DNA of 64,000 nucleotides, from the NCBI RefSeq assembly GCF_000564855.1, contig NZ_AYXG01000027.1, positions 1-64,000 of the forward strand, written 5' to 3'. This DNA is from Actinokineospora spheciospongiae (GTDB lineage Bacteria > Actinomycetota > Actinomycetes > Mycobacteriales > Pseudonocardiaceae). Shown piece after piece: positions 1 to 8,399 of this stretch; position 1 is the first letter of the stretch, and each line of letters begins with the position of its first letter. Made by a program: the position numbers and the translations under genes. The notes beneath the pieces were generated by a model. That model searched no databases, had not been told where the DNA came from, and saw only the letters and a program-made list of their open reading frames with translations.

Positions 1-390
1 TCCACCCACCCGGGCAGTTCGCTCGCCGGGCCGGCGGTTCTCGGGGTGGTCGGCTGGCCAGGCACATCCGCCCACCCGGGCATTCGCTCGCCGGGCTGGC
101 GGTTGTTGGGTGGTCGGGTGGCAAGCGCGTCCACCCACCCGGGCGTGTGTTCGCCGGGCCTGCGGTTGCGGGGGTGGTCGACCGACAGGCGCATGCACCC
201 ACCCGGGCAGGGGCGTGGCCGGGCTGCCGGTTTCGGGGTGGTTGGTTGGCCAATCGCGTCCGCCCACCCGGGCATGTCCGTGGCCGAGCAGGCGGTTCGT
301 GGGGTGGCCGGGTGGCAAGCGCATCCACCCGCCCAGACGTGTGCTCGCCGGGCTGGCGGTTGCAGGGGTGGCTGGTGGCCAGGCCGGCCA
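1..390. repeat. tandem array of six ~64-bp GC-rich units
   Basis: Six degenerate units start at about 1, 67, 130, 194, 259 and 324. Each opens with a form of TCCACCCACCCGGGCA and continues through a CGCCGGGCC(T)GCGGTT-like middle to a GGGGTGGTCGG-like end. The spacing of 63-66 bp is regular but the units differ, so this is a decayed tandem array. The sequence is open in several frames only because it lacks AT; the reading is repetitive and resembles no protein. A further unit lies at 51198, so the family is dispersed in this genome. Function is unknown. Confidence 0.8.
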
Positions 391-392
391 TG

Positions 393-836
393 CTTGGGGT
401 GGTCGGCTGCTGTGCCGCCGAAGTTCGGCGTGACCCCCGGCCACAGCGGACCCGCTGGCACGGCGGCAACCAACTGTCCCACCAACCACCGGCCCGGTCA
501 CCAGCCGCATCGAGTCCTGTCAGTGCAGCCGCCGACCGCTTCGGAAGCCAGTTGTCTGGCGGGCGGCGGGGTCTGGGCGGTTGGTTGCCGGTGCGTGGGT
601 GAGGTGCGGGCGGGCCGCCCATTCTTGGGGTGGTCGGCCGCTGTGCCGCCGAGATTCGGCGTGACCCCCGGCCACAGCGAACCCGCTGGTGCGGCGGTAA
701 CCAGCCACCCCACCAACACCGCCCCGGTCACCAGCCGCACCGAACCTCCCCGGTGCAGTCGCCGACCACTTCGGAAGCCAGTTGTCCGGCGGCTGGCGGC
801 GGCGGGTTCTGGGCGGTTGGCTGCCGGTGCGGGGTG
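393..836. repeat. direct duplication, two copies of ~210 bp, 231 bp apart
   Basis: Copy one runs from about 393 to 599 and copy two from about 624 to 836. Both begin CTTGGGGTGGTCGG and share the blocks TTCGGCGTGACCCCCGGCCA, GGTCACCAGCCGCA and TTCGGAAGCCAGTTGTC in the same order. The copies differ at scattered positions, so the duplication is not recent. No gene is convincing inside it. It continues the repeat region at 1-390 and fills the space up to the DMT transporter gene. Confidence 0.8.
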
Positions 837-945
837 GCCGAGCGGCTTTGCGGGCAGGCCCCGGGCCGTGCGGAGTGGTTCGCTGTGCTGTCCGTCATGG
901 GTGGTTTGCTGGTGGAGTGGGCCGTCTCTGGCTCAGAATCGCGGG

Positions 946-1911
946 GTGTCCACTCCGTTCCCGCTCCGCGTGCCCCGCGTCCGCCCGTTGGCCCTCTCCG
1001 GCCTTCCCGCCGCGATGGGGCTCGGGTTGCTCTCCGCGCTGTTCTTCTCGGTGTCCTTCGTGGCCAACCGGGGCCTGTCCGTCAGTGGTGGGGCGTGGGA
1101 GTGGACGGCGGCGCTGCGCTACCTGATCACCCTGCCCGTCTTCGCCGCTCTGGTGGGGTTGCGTGGTGGGCTGCGTCCGGTCGGCGCTGCGCTGCGGGCG
1201 GCGCCGGGGCGGTGGCTGGTGTGGGGGACCGTCGGGTTCGGGCTGTTCTACGCGCCGTTGTGCTTCGCCGCCGACAGTGCGCCCGGGTGGGTGGTCGCGG
1301 CGGTGTGGCAGGTGACGATCGTCTGCGGCATGGTGTTGGCCCCCGTCCTCTATCGCGATCCGGCCCGCAGGCGGATTCCCCCGGTGGCGCTGGTCCTGTC
1401 GCTGGTGGTGTTGGGTGGGGTGGCGTTGACCGTCCTGGAGGCGCCCGGGGGGCTCGGCTGGTCCGTGGTCGTGGGGGTTGTCGCGGTGCTGGTGGGGGCG
1501 GTCGCCTATCCGGTGGGCAACCGCAAGTCGATGGACCTCGGTGGTGGGTTGGACACGTTCCAGCGGGTGTTGGCGCTGACGGTCGGCAGCCTGCCCGGGT
1601 GGGTTGTCCTCGCCGTGGTGGGTGGGGTGCGGACCGGGTTGCCGTCGGGGACGCAGGTGGCCGGGACGGCTTTGGTCGCGCTGTCGTCCGGGGTGGTGGC
1701 GACGGCGTTGTTCTTCGCCGCGACCCGGCGGGTGCGGGACGACCCGGTGCACCTGGCGGCGGTGGAGGCGACGCAGGCGGGGGAGGTCGTGTTCGTCGCG
1801 GTGGCGGAGCCGCTGGTGCTGGGTGGGGCGGCGCCGGGTGCGGTGGCGTGGTTGGGGATTCTGGTGATCGCGCTCGGGGTCGTCGGGTACGCGGTGGTCG
1901 GTCGCGGCTGA
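946..1911 (+). CDS. DMT-superfamily (EamA/EmrE-like) transporter
   Basis: This is a 321-residue integral membrane protein made of about ten short hydrophobic helices in two similar halves, the pattern of drug/metabolite transporters. The first helix follows an early Met (nucleotide 1015), and the second half contains the P-V-G-N-R-K segment and a final hydrophobic helix ending in a short basic tail. Export of a small molecule across the plasma membrane is the likely role; the substrate cannot be read. The frame stays open far upstream through repeat DNA, so the start is a judgement: GTG 946 gives a short basic leader, ATG 1015 is the alternative. It is followed at 110 bp by an MFS gene on the same strand. 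Confidence 0.75.
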   Translation: MSTPFPLRVPRVRPLALSGLPAAMGLGLLSALFFSVSFVANRGLSVSGGAWEWTAALRYLITLPVFAALVGLRGGLRPVGAALRAAPGRWLVWGTVGFGLFYAPLCFAADSAPGWVVAAVWQVTIVCGMVLAPVLYRDPARRRIPPVALVLSLVVLGGVALTVLEAPGGLGWSVVVGVVAVLVGAVAYPVGNRKSMDLGGGLDTFQRVLALTVGSLPGWVVLAVVGGVRTGLPSGTQVAGTALVALSSGVVATALFFAATRRVRDDPVHLAAVEATQAGEVVFVAVAEPLVLGGAAPGAVAWLGILVIALGVVGYAVVGRG

Positions 1912-1950
1912 CTGTCCCCAGTGGACCGCAAAGGGGCCTGTGGACAACTT

Positions 1951-1980
1951 TTCGCCCCCGAAACCGTTCCGCCGTAATCT
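1951..1980 (+). promoter_or_regulatory. candidate promoter for the MFS gene
   Basis: TTCGCC (1951-1956) and TAATCT (1975-1980) are separated by 18 bp. The -10 matches the actinobacterial TANNNT form and a start near 1987 would leave room for the GGGGGA ribosome-binding site at 2007-2012. The -35 element is weak. Confidence 0.35.
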
Positions 1981-2021
1981 TCGTCCGCGGTGAACGGACG
2001 AGGGTTGGGGGAAGCGTGCGG

Positions 2022-3209
2022 ATGCGGATCGCGGTGGTGCAGGTATTGGCGCTGGCCGTCTGGTTCTCGGTGTCGGCGGTGGTGCCGGGCCTGCGGCAGG
2101 AGTGGGGGATCGGGGCGGCCGAGGCGGTGTGGCTGACCGGGGCCGTGCAGGTGGGGTTCGTCGTGGGCGCGGTCGGGTCCGCCGCGCTCACCCTCGCCGA
2201 CCGGGTCCGGCCGCACCTGCTGCTCGCCGCCTGCGCTCTCGCCGCCGCCGCGTGCACGGCGGTGCTCGCCGTGGCCGTCGACGGGATGGCCGGTGCGGTG
2301 CCGCTGCGGTTCCTGACCGGGGTGTGCCTGGCGGGGGTGTACCCGGTGGGCATGAAGCTGATGGCGTCCTGGTCGGAGTCGGCCACCCGGGGGCGGTCGC
2401 TCGGCATCCTGGTGGGGGCGTTGACGGTGGGGTCGGCGCTGCCGCACCTCCTCGGCGGGGTCGGGCACCTGCCGTGGCGGGGCGTGCTCGCCGTCGCGGC
2501 CGGGCTGGGGGTGGTGGGGGCGGTGGTGGCGGTCGTGTCCGTGCGGCCGGGGCCGCACGCCGCGGTGGGTGCGCCGCCGCGCAACCCCCGGTACGCCGTG
2601 GCGATGTTCGGGGAACGGGGGCCGCGGCTGGTGAACCTCGGCTACTTCGGGCACATGTGGGAGTTGTACGCGCTGTGGACCTGGTTACCCGCCTTCCTGG
2701 TCGCCGCCGGGACCGGGGGCGCGGCTGCGGAGGTCCTGGTCTTCTTCGCCTTGGGGGTCGCCGGTGTTGTCGGGTGCCTGCTCGGCGGGTGGGCTTCGGA
2801 CCGGTGCGGGCGCTCGTCCGCGGCCGTGGGGGCGTTGGCGGTGAGCGGGGCGTGCTGCCTGTTGTCACCGATCGCCTTCGCCGCGGGGCCCGCCGCGCTC
2901 GCGGTCCTGTGCGTGGTGTGGGGCGCGGCGGTCATCGCCGACTCGGGGGTGTTCTCCACCGTCCTCAGCGAGACCGCCGACCAGCGGTACGTGGGCACCG
3001 CGCTGACCGCGCAGACCGCGCTCGGCTTCACCCTCACCACCGTCAGCATCGCGCTCGTGCCGGTGTTCGCCGAGGCCGCGGGCTGGCGGTACGCGTTCCT
3101 GCTGCTCGCCCCCGGCCCGCTGGTCGGCGCGGTGGCGATGCGGGTGCTGCGGGCAGGTCAACCACCGTCTGGAGTGGACGGTCGCTTCGTCCGGACGGCT
3201 TCGGATTGA
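2022..3209 (+). CDS. MFS transporter
   Basis: This 395-residue protein has twelve predicted membrane helices. It carries an inter-helix G-x-x-x-D-R-x-G-R-like loop (residues G-G-W-A-S-D-R-C-G-R) in the second half and a P-V-G-M-K-L segment in helix 4-5, consistent with the CynX/NimT-like or general MFS exporter group. The start is set by GGGGGA at 2007-2012 with 9-bp spacing to ATG 2022; GTG 2016 in the same frame is possible. It probably has its own promoter. The substrate is unknown; the neighbouring DMT gene suggests an efflux pair but the two need not be related. Confidence 0.8.
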   Translation: MRIAVVQVLALAVWFSVSAVVPGLRQEWGIGAAEAVWLTGAVQVGFVVGAVGSAALTLADRVRPHLLLAACALAAAACTAVLAVAVDGMAGAVPLRFLTGVCLAGVYPVGMKLMASWSESATRGRSLGILVGALTVGSALPHLLGGVGHLPWRGVLAVAAGLGVVGAVVAVVSVRPGPHAAVGAPPRNPRYAVAMFGERGPRLVNLGYFGHMWELYALWTWLPAFLVAAGTGGAAAEVLVFFALGVAGVVGCLLGGWASDRCGRSSAAVGALAVSGACCLLSPIAFAAGPAALAVLCVVWGAAVIADSGVFSTVLSETADQRYVGTALTAQTALGFTLTTVSIALVPVFAEAAGWRYAFLLLAPGPLVGAVAMRVLRAGQPPSGVDGRFVRTASD

Positions 3210-3625
3210 CCGCTCCCCGCATTTTCCTACTTTCGCAGGTAGCGCTCCGGAGTCCGGGTCAGGACGGAAAAATCGGACCACCGCAGAAGCTGTGAATTAA
3301 GTTCGAGTTTGCTGACAACAGTGGTGTGACACATTGTGGCAAACGGAGCAATTGCCCATGGGGGGCCTCTGAGCTGCGCAAACGTTGACTGTTTCCGCCT
3401 TCAACCATTTCCGGGACCGGCGTCCACCTGCGGAAATGGTGGATCGTGACCCCGCTCACTCGATACTCTCAGTGTCGTCGTAACGGTGAATTCGCCGTTT
3501 CGTGTTGTGAACAGGTACCCCTCCTGTGTTACGCCGCGACCGACCGTGTCCTATGGTCAGAGCCGCTGTGCCACCGCAGGCAGGAACAGATCGCAGGAAT
3601 CCGCAATCACGACGGGAGCCCTCGT
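3210..3625. other. 416-bp intergenic region before the polysaccharide operon
   Basis: This stretch is clearly less GC-rich than its surroundings. It holds a perfect 10-bp inverted repeat (3404-3413 and 3431-3440), a looser GTTTGC/GCAAAC repeat (3307-3312 and 3339-3344) and a possible -10 element TATGGT at 3552-3557, about 70 bp before the first operon gene. A 66-codon minus-strand open frame here (3259-3459) has no recognisable features and is not called. The region probably carries control elements for the polysaccharide operon. Confidence 0.6.
3404..3440. promoter_or_regulatory. perfect inverted repeat (operator or hairpin)
   Basis: ACCATTTCCG at 3404-3413 is matched by CGGAAATGGT at 3431-3440 with a 17-bp spacer. 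No T-run follows, so a regulatory protein site or an mRNA hairpin is as likely as a terminator for the MFS gene upstream. Confidence 0.4.
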
Positions 3626-4408
3626 GTGACCCAGGCCAGCCAGTTGCCGCCCCGCGCCCTCCGGGCACAGGTGTCCGACCCGGCCATCCCCCGGCCACGG
3701 CGCTCCGCTGTGGACCTCGAGGTGGTCATCCCGGCCTACAACGAGGCGCGCAGACTGGGGGTGTCGCTCACCGCCACCGCCGACTACCTGGCCGGGGTGC
3801 CGTGGTCGACGCGGATCGTCGTGGTGGACAACGGCAGCAGCGACGCAACCTCCCGGGTGGCCCGCACCGCGGCCTCCGCCGCCGTGCCGGTGGAGGTCAT
3901 CGGCTGCTCCACGGCGGGCAAGGGCGCGGCGGTCCGGCGCGGCATGATGACCAGCTCCGCCCGGTTCGTCGGGTTCGTCGACGCCGACCTGGCCACCCCC
4001 ATCGACGCCCTCGGCCCGGCCGCCGAGCTGCTGGAGCAGGGCGCCACCGCGGTGATCGGCTCCCGCTACGCCACCGGCGCGGCCATCGTGCGCAGGCAGC
4101 CGGTCACCCGGCGCGTCGGCGGCGCCGCGTTCCGGGCACTGACCAGGCGGGTCGTGCCCGGGGTGTCGGACACCCAGTGCGGCTTCAAGTTCTTCGAGCG
4201 CCGCGCGGTGCAGCGCGCCCTGTCCGGCTGCGCGGTCACCGGCTTCGCCTTCGACGTCGAGCTGCTGCGCGGCGTGCAGGCCCAGGGCGGCACCGTCGTC
4301 GAGCTGCCGGTGAACTGGACCGACGACGCCCGCTCCACCTTCCGCCCGCTGCGCGACGGGCTGCCCGCGTTCCGCGCGGCCCTCGGTCTCCTCGGGACGA
4401 ACGGATGA
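3626..4408 (+). CDS. family 2 glycosyltransferase (dolichyl-phosphate glucosyltransferase-like)
   Basis: This 260-residue GT-A fold enzyme has the nucleotide-sugar binding start V-I-P-A-Y-N-E (34-40), the V-D-N-G-S-S-D-A-T segment (67-75) and a metal-binding D-A-D (119-121). The later D-T-Q-C-G-F-K-F-F motif is typical of ALG5/DPM1-like enzymes that move a hexose from a nucleotide sugar to a polyprenyl phosphate. It would act on the inner face of the membrane and make lipid-linked sugar for the downstream GT39-like enzyme. GTG 3626 is preceded by GGGAG at 3614-3618 with good spacing. It is the first gene of the operon; its stop overlaps the next start (ATGA). Confidence 0.85.
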   Translation: MTQASQLPPRALRAQVSDPAIPRPRRSAVDLEVVIPAYNEARRLGVSLTATADYLAGVPWSTRIVVVDNGSSDATSRVARTAASAAVPVEVIGCSTAGKGAAVRRGMMTSSARFVGFVDADLATPIDALGPAAELLEQGATAVIGSRYATGAAIVRRQPVTRRVGGAAFRALTRRVVPGVSDTQCGFKFFERRAVQRALSGCAVTGFAFDVELLRGVQAQGGTVVELPVNWTDDARSTFRPLRDGLPAFRAALGLLGTNG

Positions 4409-5859
4409 GCGGCGTGTCGGGTTCGGACGGACCGGTGAGCGGTCTGCACGCGCTGCGGGGTCGCTCGGTCCTGCTGGTCAACTGGCGTGACATCAGGCAC
4501 CCGCAGGCGGGCGGCGCCGAGCTGTACGCCCACCAGATCGCCCGCCGCTGGGCCGCCGCGGGGGTGAAGGTCACCTGGCTGACCTCGCGCCCCGAGGGCG
4601 CCGCCGCCCGCGAGGTGATCGACGGCGTGCAGGTCCTGCGCCGGGGCGGGCAGTTCTCGCTGTACCCGGCGGCGGCCTCGGCGCTGCTGCGGGTCGGCTC
4701 GCTGTTCGACGCCGTGGTGGACTGCCAGAACGGCATCCCGTTCTTCGCCCCAGCGTTCGTGCCGAAGTCCACGGCCGTCGTCCAGGTCGTGCACCACGTG
4801 CACCAGGACCAGTTCGGCGCGCACTTCAGCAAGCCGGTGGCCGCCGTGGGCCGGTTCCTGGAGGGCCCGGTCAGCAGGCGCGTCTACCGCGACCGGGCGA
4901 TGGTCGCGGTCTCCCCGTCGACCCGCCGCGACATGCGCACCCGGCTGGGCGCGCGGGGCCCGGTGTTCATCGTGCCCAACGGCAACGAGCCGTCGGTGCT
5001 GCGCGCCGGTCCGCGCGACCCCGACCCGACGATCGTGCTGGTGAGCAGGCTGGTCGCGCACAAGCGGGTCGACCTGCTGCTGCGCGCGCTGCCCGAGGTG
5101 CTCACCGCCGTGCCGAACCTGCGGGTGGAGGTCATCGGCGACGGCCCGCTGCGCAGGCCGCTGGAGCTGCTGGCGGGCGAACTGGGCCTGCGCGGCTCGC
5201 TGCGCTTCCGCGGCAGGCTCTCCGACGCCGAGCGCGACGAGCTGATGCAGCGCGCCTGGCTCACCACCTCCACCTCCCAGGGCGAGGGCTGGGGCTGCAC
5301 GGTGCTGGAGGCGGCCAGGTTCGGCGTGCCGTGCCTGGCCATCGCCGCCGCGGGCATCGACGACTCGGTGCTCGACGGCCGCACCGGCTGGGTCGTGCCG
5401 GACGCCGCCGCGCTCGGCCAGGGCGTGGTGGACGCGCTCACCGCCCTGGCCGACGACGACACCGCCGCCGCGGTGTCCGACCGCTGCCGGGCGTGGGCGT
5501 CCGCGTTCACCTGGGACCGCAGCGCCGAACTGCTGGCCGGGGTGGTCGGCGCCGAGATCACCCGCCGCGGCACCGCGCGCCGCAGCCGCCGCCACGCCCG
5601 CTCCGACATGGCGACCGCCGTGCGCTTCCGGGTGCCCCGCGACGTCCCGGCCCCCCGGGGCAGGCTGACCGACCAGGTCCGGGTGGACGGTGAGCACGGC
5701 ACGGCGCTGCTGCACGGCTGCGACGAACTCGACGCCGAGTCGGTGCTGGCCCGGTGGAACGTCGAGCCGGTCAGCGTCGAACTGGCCACCGAGGAACACC
5801 TGCTGACCGGGGTGAACCCCCTGCCCGCGACCTCGTCCACCGCCGTGGAGCGCCGGTGA
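4405..5859 (+). CDS. family 4 glycosyltransferase
   Basis: This 484-residue GT-B enzyme has an N-terminal half beginning near N-W-R-D-I and a G-G-A-E-L loop that usually contacts the acceptor, and a C-terminal half with V-S-R-L-V-A-H-K-R and the retaining-enzyme E-x7-E motif (Glu294 and Glu302). About 100 extra residues follow the GT domain (from roughly residue 385) and are rich in Arg then acidic; no domain was recognised there. It is translationally coupled to both neighbours by 4-bp overlaps. It most likely adds one sugar from a nucleotide donor to the lipid-linked repeat unit in the cytoplasm. Confidence 0.85.
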   Translation: MSGVSGSDGPVSGLHALRGRSVLLVNWRDIRHPQAGGAELYAHQIARRWAAAGVKVTWLTSRPEGAAAREVIDGVQVLRRGGQFSLYPAAASALLRVGSLFDAVVDCQNGIPFFAPAFVPKSTAVVQVVHHVHQDQFGAHFSKPVAAVGRFLEGPVSRRVYRDRAMVAVSPSTRRDMRTRLGARGPVFIVPNGNEPSVLRAGPRDPDPTIVLVSRLVAHKRVDLLLRALPEVLTAVPNLRVEVIGDGPLRRPLELLAGELGLRGSLRFRGRLSDAERDELMQRAWLTTSTSQGEGWGCTVLEAARFGVPCLAIAAAGIDDSVLDGRTGWVVPDAAALGQGVVDALTALADDDTAAAVSDRCRAWASAFTWDRSAELLAGVVGAEITRRGTARRSRRHARSDMATAVRFRVPRDVPAPRGRLTDQVRVDGEHGTALLHGCDELDAESVLARWNVEPVSVELATEEHLLTGVNPLPATSSTAVERR

Positions 5860-8399
5860 GCGGTGCGCCGCTGGCCCGCGCGGGCCTGCAGGTGGCGGGC
5901 GCGACGATGGTGGTCAGCCTGGTCAGCTACGGCTACGGCATCGTCCTGGCCCACCTGCTCGACGGCGCCCAGTACGCCGTGTTCGCCGCGGGCCAGACCA
6001 TGCTGCTGCTGGCCGGGACCGCCTCGGCGGCGATCCCGTGGGCGCTGGCCAAGGCGGTGCGCGTGCACCCGCCCGGCTCCCCGGGGCGCCGCTCGGCCAT
6101 GGCCCACAGCGTCGCGCTGAGCCTGGTCGGCGCCCTGCTCGTCGCGCTGGTGCTGGGCGGGATCAGCGCGGTGTACGCGCCGGTGCCCGCGGTGCTGGCC
6201 ACGGCCGCCGCGGTGGCCGCGGTGGTGCTGCCGGGGACCGCGATCGGTTGGTTGCAGGGGGAACTGCGGTTCGCCCGGCTCGCCGTGCTGCGGGTGGCGG
6301 AGGTCGTCGTCCGGGTGGCGCTGGGCGCGGTGGCGGTCGTCGCCGGGTTCGGCGCGGCCGGGGCGCTGGGCGCGTTCGTGGTCGGTTCGGCGGTGCTGCT
6401 CGTCGGCGGCCTGACCGCGCGGGCGGTCGGCGACGGCGTGCCGCAGACCGCCGGATCGCAGCTCGGTGACCTCGGTCCGACTGGGACGGCCAAACCCGCC
6501 TGGCGCGACCTGCGCTGGCGGCCGGGGCTGCTGGGCGACCGGTCGCGGTGGCGGGAGACGGCCGGGCTGACCAGGGCGCAGGCGCTGCTCGGTGTGTTCA
6601 CCGCGACCGACATCGTGCTCGCCCCCGTGCTCGCCGGGGCCGACACCGACACCGCGGGCTTCCAGTTGGCCAGCACCCTGGGCCGGGCCCCGCTGTACGT
6701 GGCCACCGCCCTGGCCGTCGTGCTGTACCCGAGGCTGGCGGGCCCGGACCGGCGCGACGCGCTGCGCTCGGCGCTGTCGGCCTACGGGTGGCTCGGCCTG
6801 CCCGCCGCCGCTGTGCTGGTCACCGCCCCCGCCGACGTCCTCGGCCTGGTCGTGCCCGCCCACCTGTCCGGTGTCGGGGGGCTCGTGGTGGCCACCGCCG
6901 TCGCCGGTCTCGGCTACGGCGTGGTGACCCTGGTGGCCACCGTGCACCAGGCACGCGGCGCGTTCGGGCAGGTCACCGGGATGCTGGCGGTCGCGGTCGG
7001 ACTGCTGGTCGCCGGGCTGGCGGCGGGCTGGTTCCTCGGCGGGGTGCCGGGGCTGGCCGTCGGCACCGCGCTCGGGTCGGTGGCCGCGGCCGTGGTGGCG
7101 GTGCGCACCGAGCCGCTGCCGGTGCCGCTCGGGGCCGTGCTGGCCACGCTGGTCGCGCTGCCGCCGTTGTGGCTCGCGCGGACCTGGACCCCGGCCTGGG
7201 CCGTGCTGGCGGTGGCGCTCGGGCTGTTCGCGCTGTGGCGGCTGCGGTCGGGTCGGCCGCAGCCTGCGCCCGGTGAGCGGCTGCGGGTGCTGCACCTGGG
7301 TTTCGAGGACCCGGCGCTGCCCGGGTCCGGCGGCGGGGCGGTGCGCACGCACGAGATGAACCGCAGGCTCGCCCGCAACCACGACATCACCGTGCTGACC
7401 ACCCGCTGGCCCGGCTGCGTCGACCGGGTCGAGGACGGCGTGCGCTACCTGCACGTCGGCGTCGGGTCGGGGCGCACCTACCTGGGGCGGATCGCGGGCT
7501 ACGCGGTGGCGCTGCCGTTCGTCTCCCGCAGGCACCGGGCCGACCTGGTGGTCGAGGACTTCTTCGCACCCATCTCCACCATGGCGGCTCCACTGTGGAC
7601 CAACCGGCCCACGCTGGGCATGGTGCAGTGGCTCAACGCCAGGGAGAAGGCGCGGCAGTACAGGTTGCCGTTCCACCTCGTCGAACGCGCCGGGGTGCGC
7701 ACGCACCGGCGGATGGTCGCGGTGTCCGACGGCATCGCGCGGGAACTGCGCCGGATCAACCGCACCGCCCGGGTCGACGTGGTCGGCAACGGCGTGGACG
7801 CGCGGGCGTTCGACGTGCGCGAACCGCGCGGGTGCGACGTGGTGTTCGTCGGCAGGCTGGAGATCGCCCAGAAGGGCCTGGACCTGCTGCTCACCGCGTT
7901 CGCCGCGCGCGCGGGCGACCTGCCGGGGGACCTGGTGCTCGCGGGCACCGGGCCGGACGAGGAGCGGTTGCGCGCGCTGGCGGCGCGGGCTGGGATCGCC
8001 GACCGGGTGCGGTTCGCCGGGTGGGTGGCCGGGGTGGACAAGTACCGCCTGTTCGCCGGGGCCGCCGTGGTCGCGGTGCCGTCGCGGTTCGAGACGTTCG
8101 GGATGGTGGCGGTCGAGGCCGCCGCGGCGGGCAGCCCGGTGGTGGCCTTCGACATCGACTGCCTGCGCGAGGTCGTACCCGAGGCGGTCGGCGTGCGGGT
8201 CCCGTGCTTCGACACCGACGCCCTGGGCGCGGCACTGGTGTCGCTGGCCCTGGACCCGGAGCGGGCCGACCGGCTCGGCGCGGCGGGGCGGGAGTTCGCC
8301 CGGGCGTACTCGTGGGACTGGTTGGCCGAACGGCAGGAGGAGAGCTACCTGTCGGCGATTCGGGAGTGGAGCGCGGATGCCGCACACGGTGGTCGCTGA
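5856..8399 (+). CDS. fusion: MOP-type polysaccharide flippase plus family 4 glycosyltransferase
   Basis: This 847-residue protein joins two functions normally encoded apart. Residues 1 to about 465 form a polytopic membrane part like Wzx/MurJ-type flippases, with many Gly/Ala/Val/Leu helices and few charges. Residue 476 onward is a complete GT-B glycosyltransferase with a Gly-rich acceptor loop (G-S-G-G-G-A-V-R-T-H), V-F-V-G-R-L near the hinge and the E-x7-E motif (Glu746, Glu754). The frame is continuous with no stop or restart between the halves. The GTG start overlaps the upstream stop (GTGA). The fusion would physically couple the last glycosylation step to export of the lipid-linked unit; that role is inference. 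Confidence 0.85.
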   Translation: MSGAPLARAGLQVAGATMVVSLVSYGYGIVLAHLLDGAQYAVFAAGQTMLLLAGTASAAIPWALAKAVRVHPPGSPGRRSAMAHSVALSLVGALLVALVLGGISAVYAPVPAVLATAAAVAAVVLPGTAIGWLQGELRFARLAVLRVAEVVVRVALGAVAVVAGFGAAGALGAFVVGSAVLLVGGLTARAVGDGVPQTAGSQLGDLGPTGTAKPAWRDLRWRPGLLGDRSRWRETAGLTRAQALLGVFTATDIVLAPVLAGADTDTAGFQLASTLGRAPLYVATALAVVLYPRLAGPDRRDALRSALSAYGWLGLPAAAVLVTAPADVLGLVVPAHLSGVGGLVVATAVAGLGYGVVTLVATVHQARGAFGQVTGMLAVAVGLLVAGLAAGWFLGGVPGLAVGTALGSVAAAVVAVRTEPLPVPLGAVLATLVALPPLWLARTWTPAWAVLAVALGLFALWRLRSGRPQPAPGERLRVLHLGFEDPALPGSGGGAVRTHEMNRRLARNHDITVLTTRWPGCVDRVEDGVRYLHVGVGSGRTYLGRIAGYAVALPFVSRRHRADLVVEDFFAPISTMAAPLWTNRPTLGMVQWLNAREKARQYRLPFHLVERAGVRTHRRMVAVSDGIARELRRINRTARVDVVGNGVDARAFDVREPRGCDVVFVGRLEIAQKGLDLLLTAFAARAGDLPGDLVLAGTGPDEERLRALAARAGIADRVRFAGWVAGVDKYRLFAGAAVVAVPSRFETFGMVAVEAAAAGSPVVAFDIDCLREVVPEAVGVRVPCFDTDALGAALVSLALDPERADRLGAAGREFARAYSWDWLAERQEESYLSAIREWSADAAHGGR

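Noticed and set aside
1-390. CRISPR-like regular spacing of repeats
   Set aside because: Units are contiguous, degenerate along their whole length and lack unique spacers or nearby cas genes; this is a tandem array.
46-945. Long N-terminal extension of the DMT transporter
   Set aside because: The open frame upstream runs through repeat DNA with no hydrophobic or domain pattern; the membrane protein starts at about 946-1015.
3259-3459. 66-codon minus-strand ORF
   Set aside because: No ribosome-binding site, no family and located in a regulatory-looking intergenic region.
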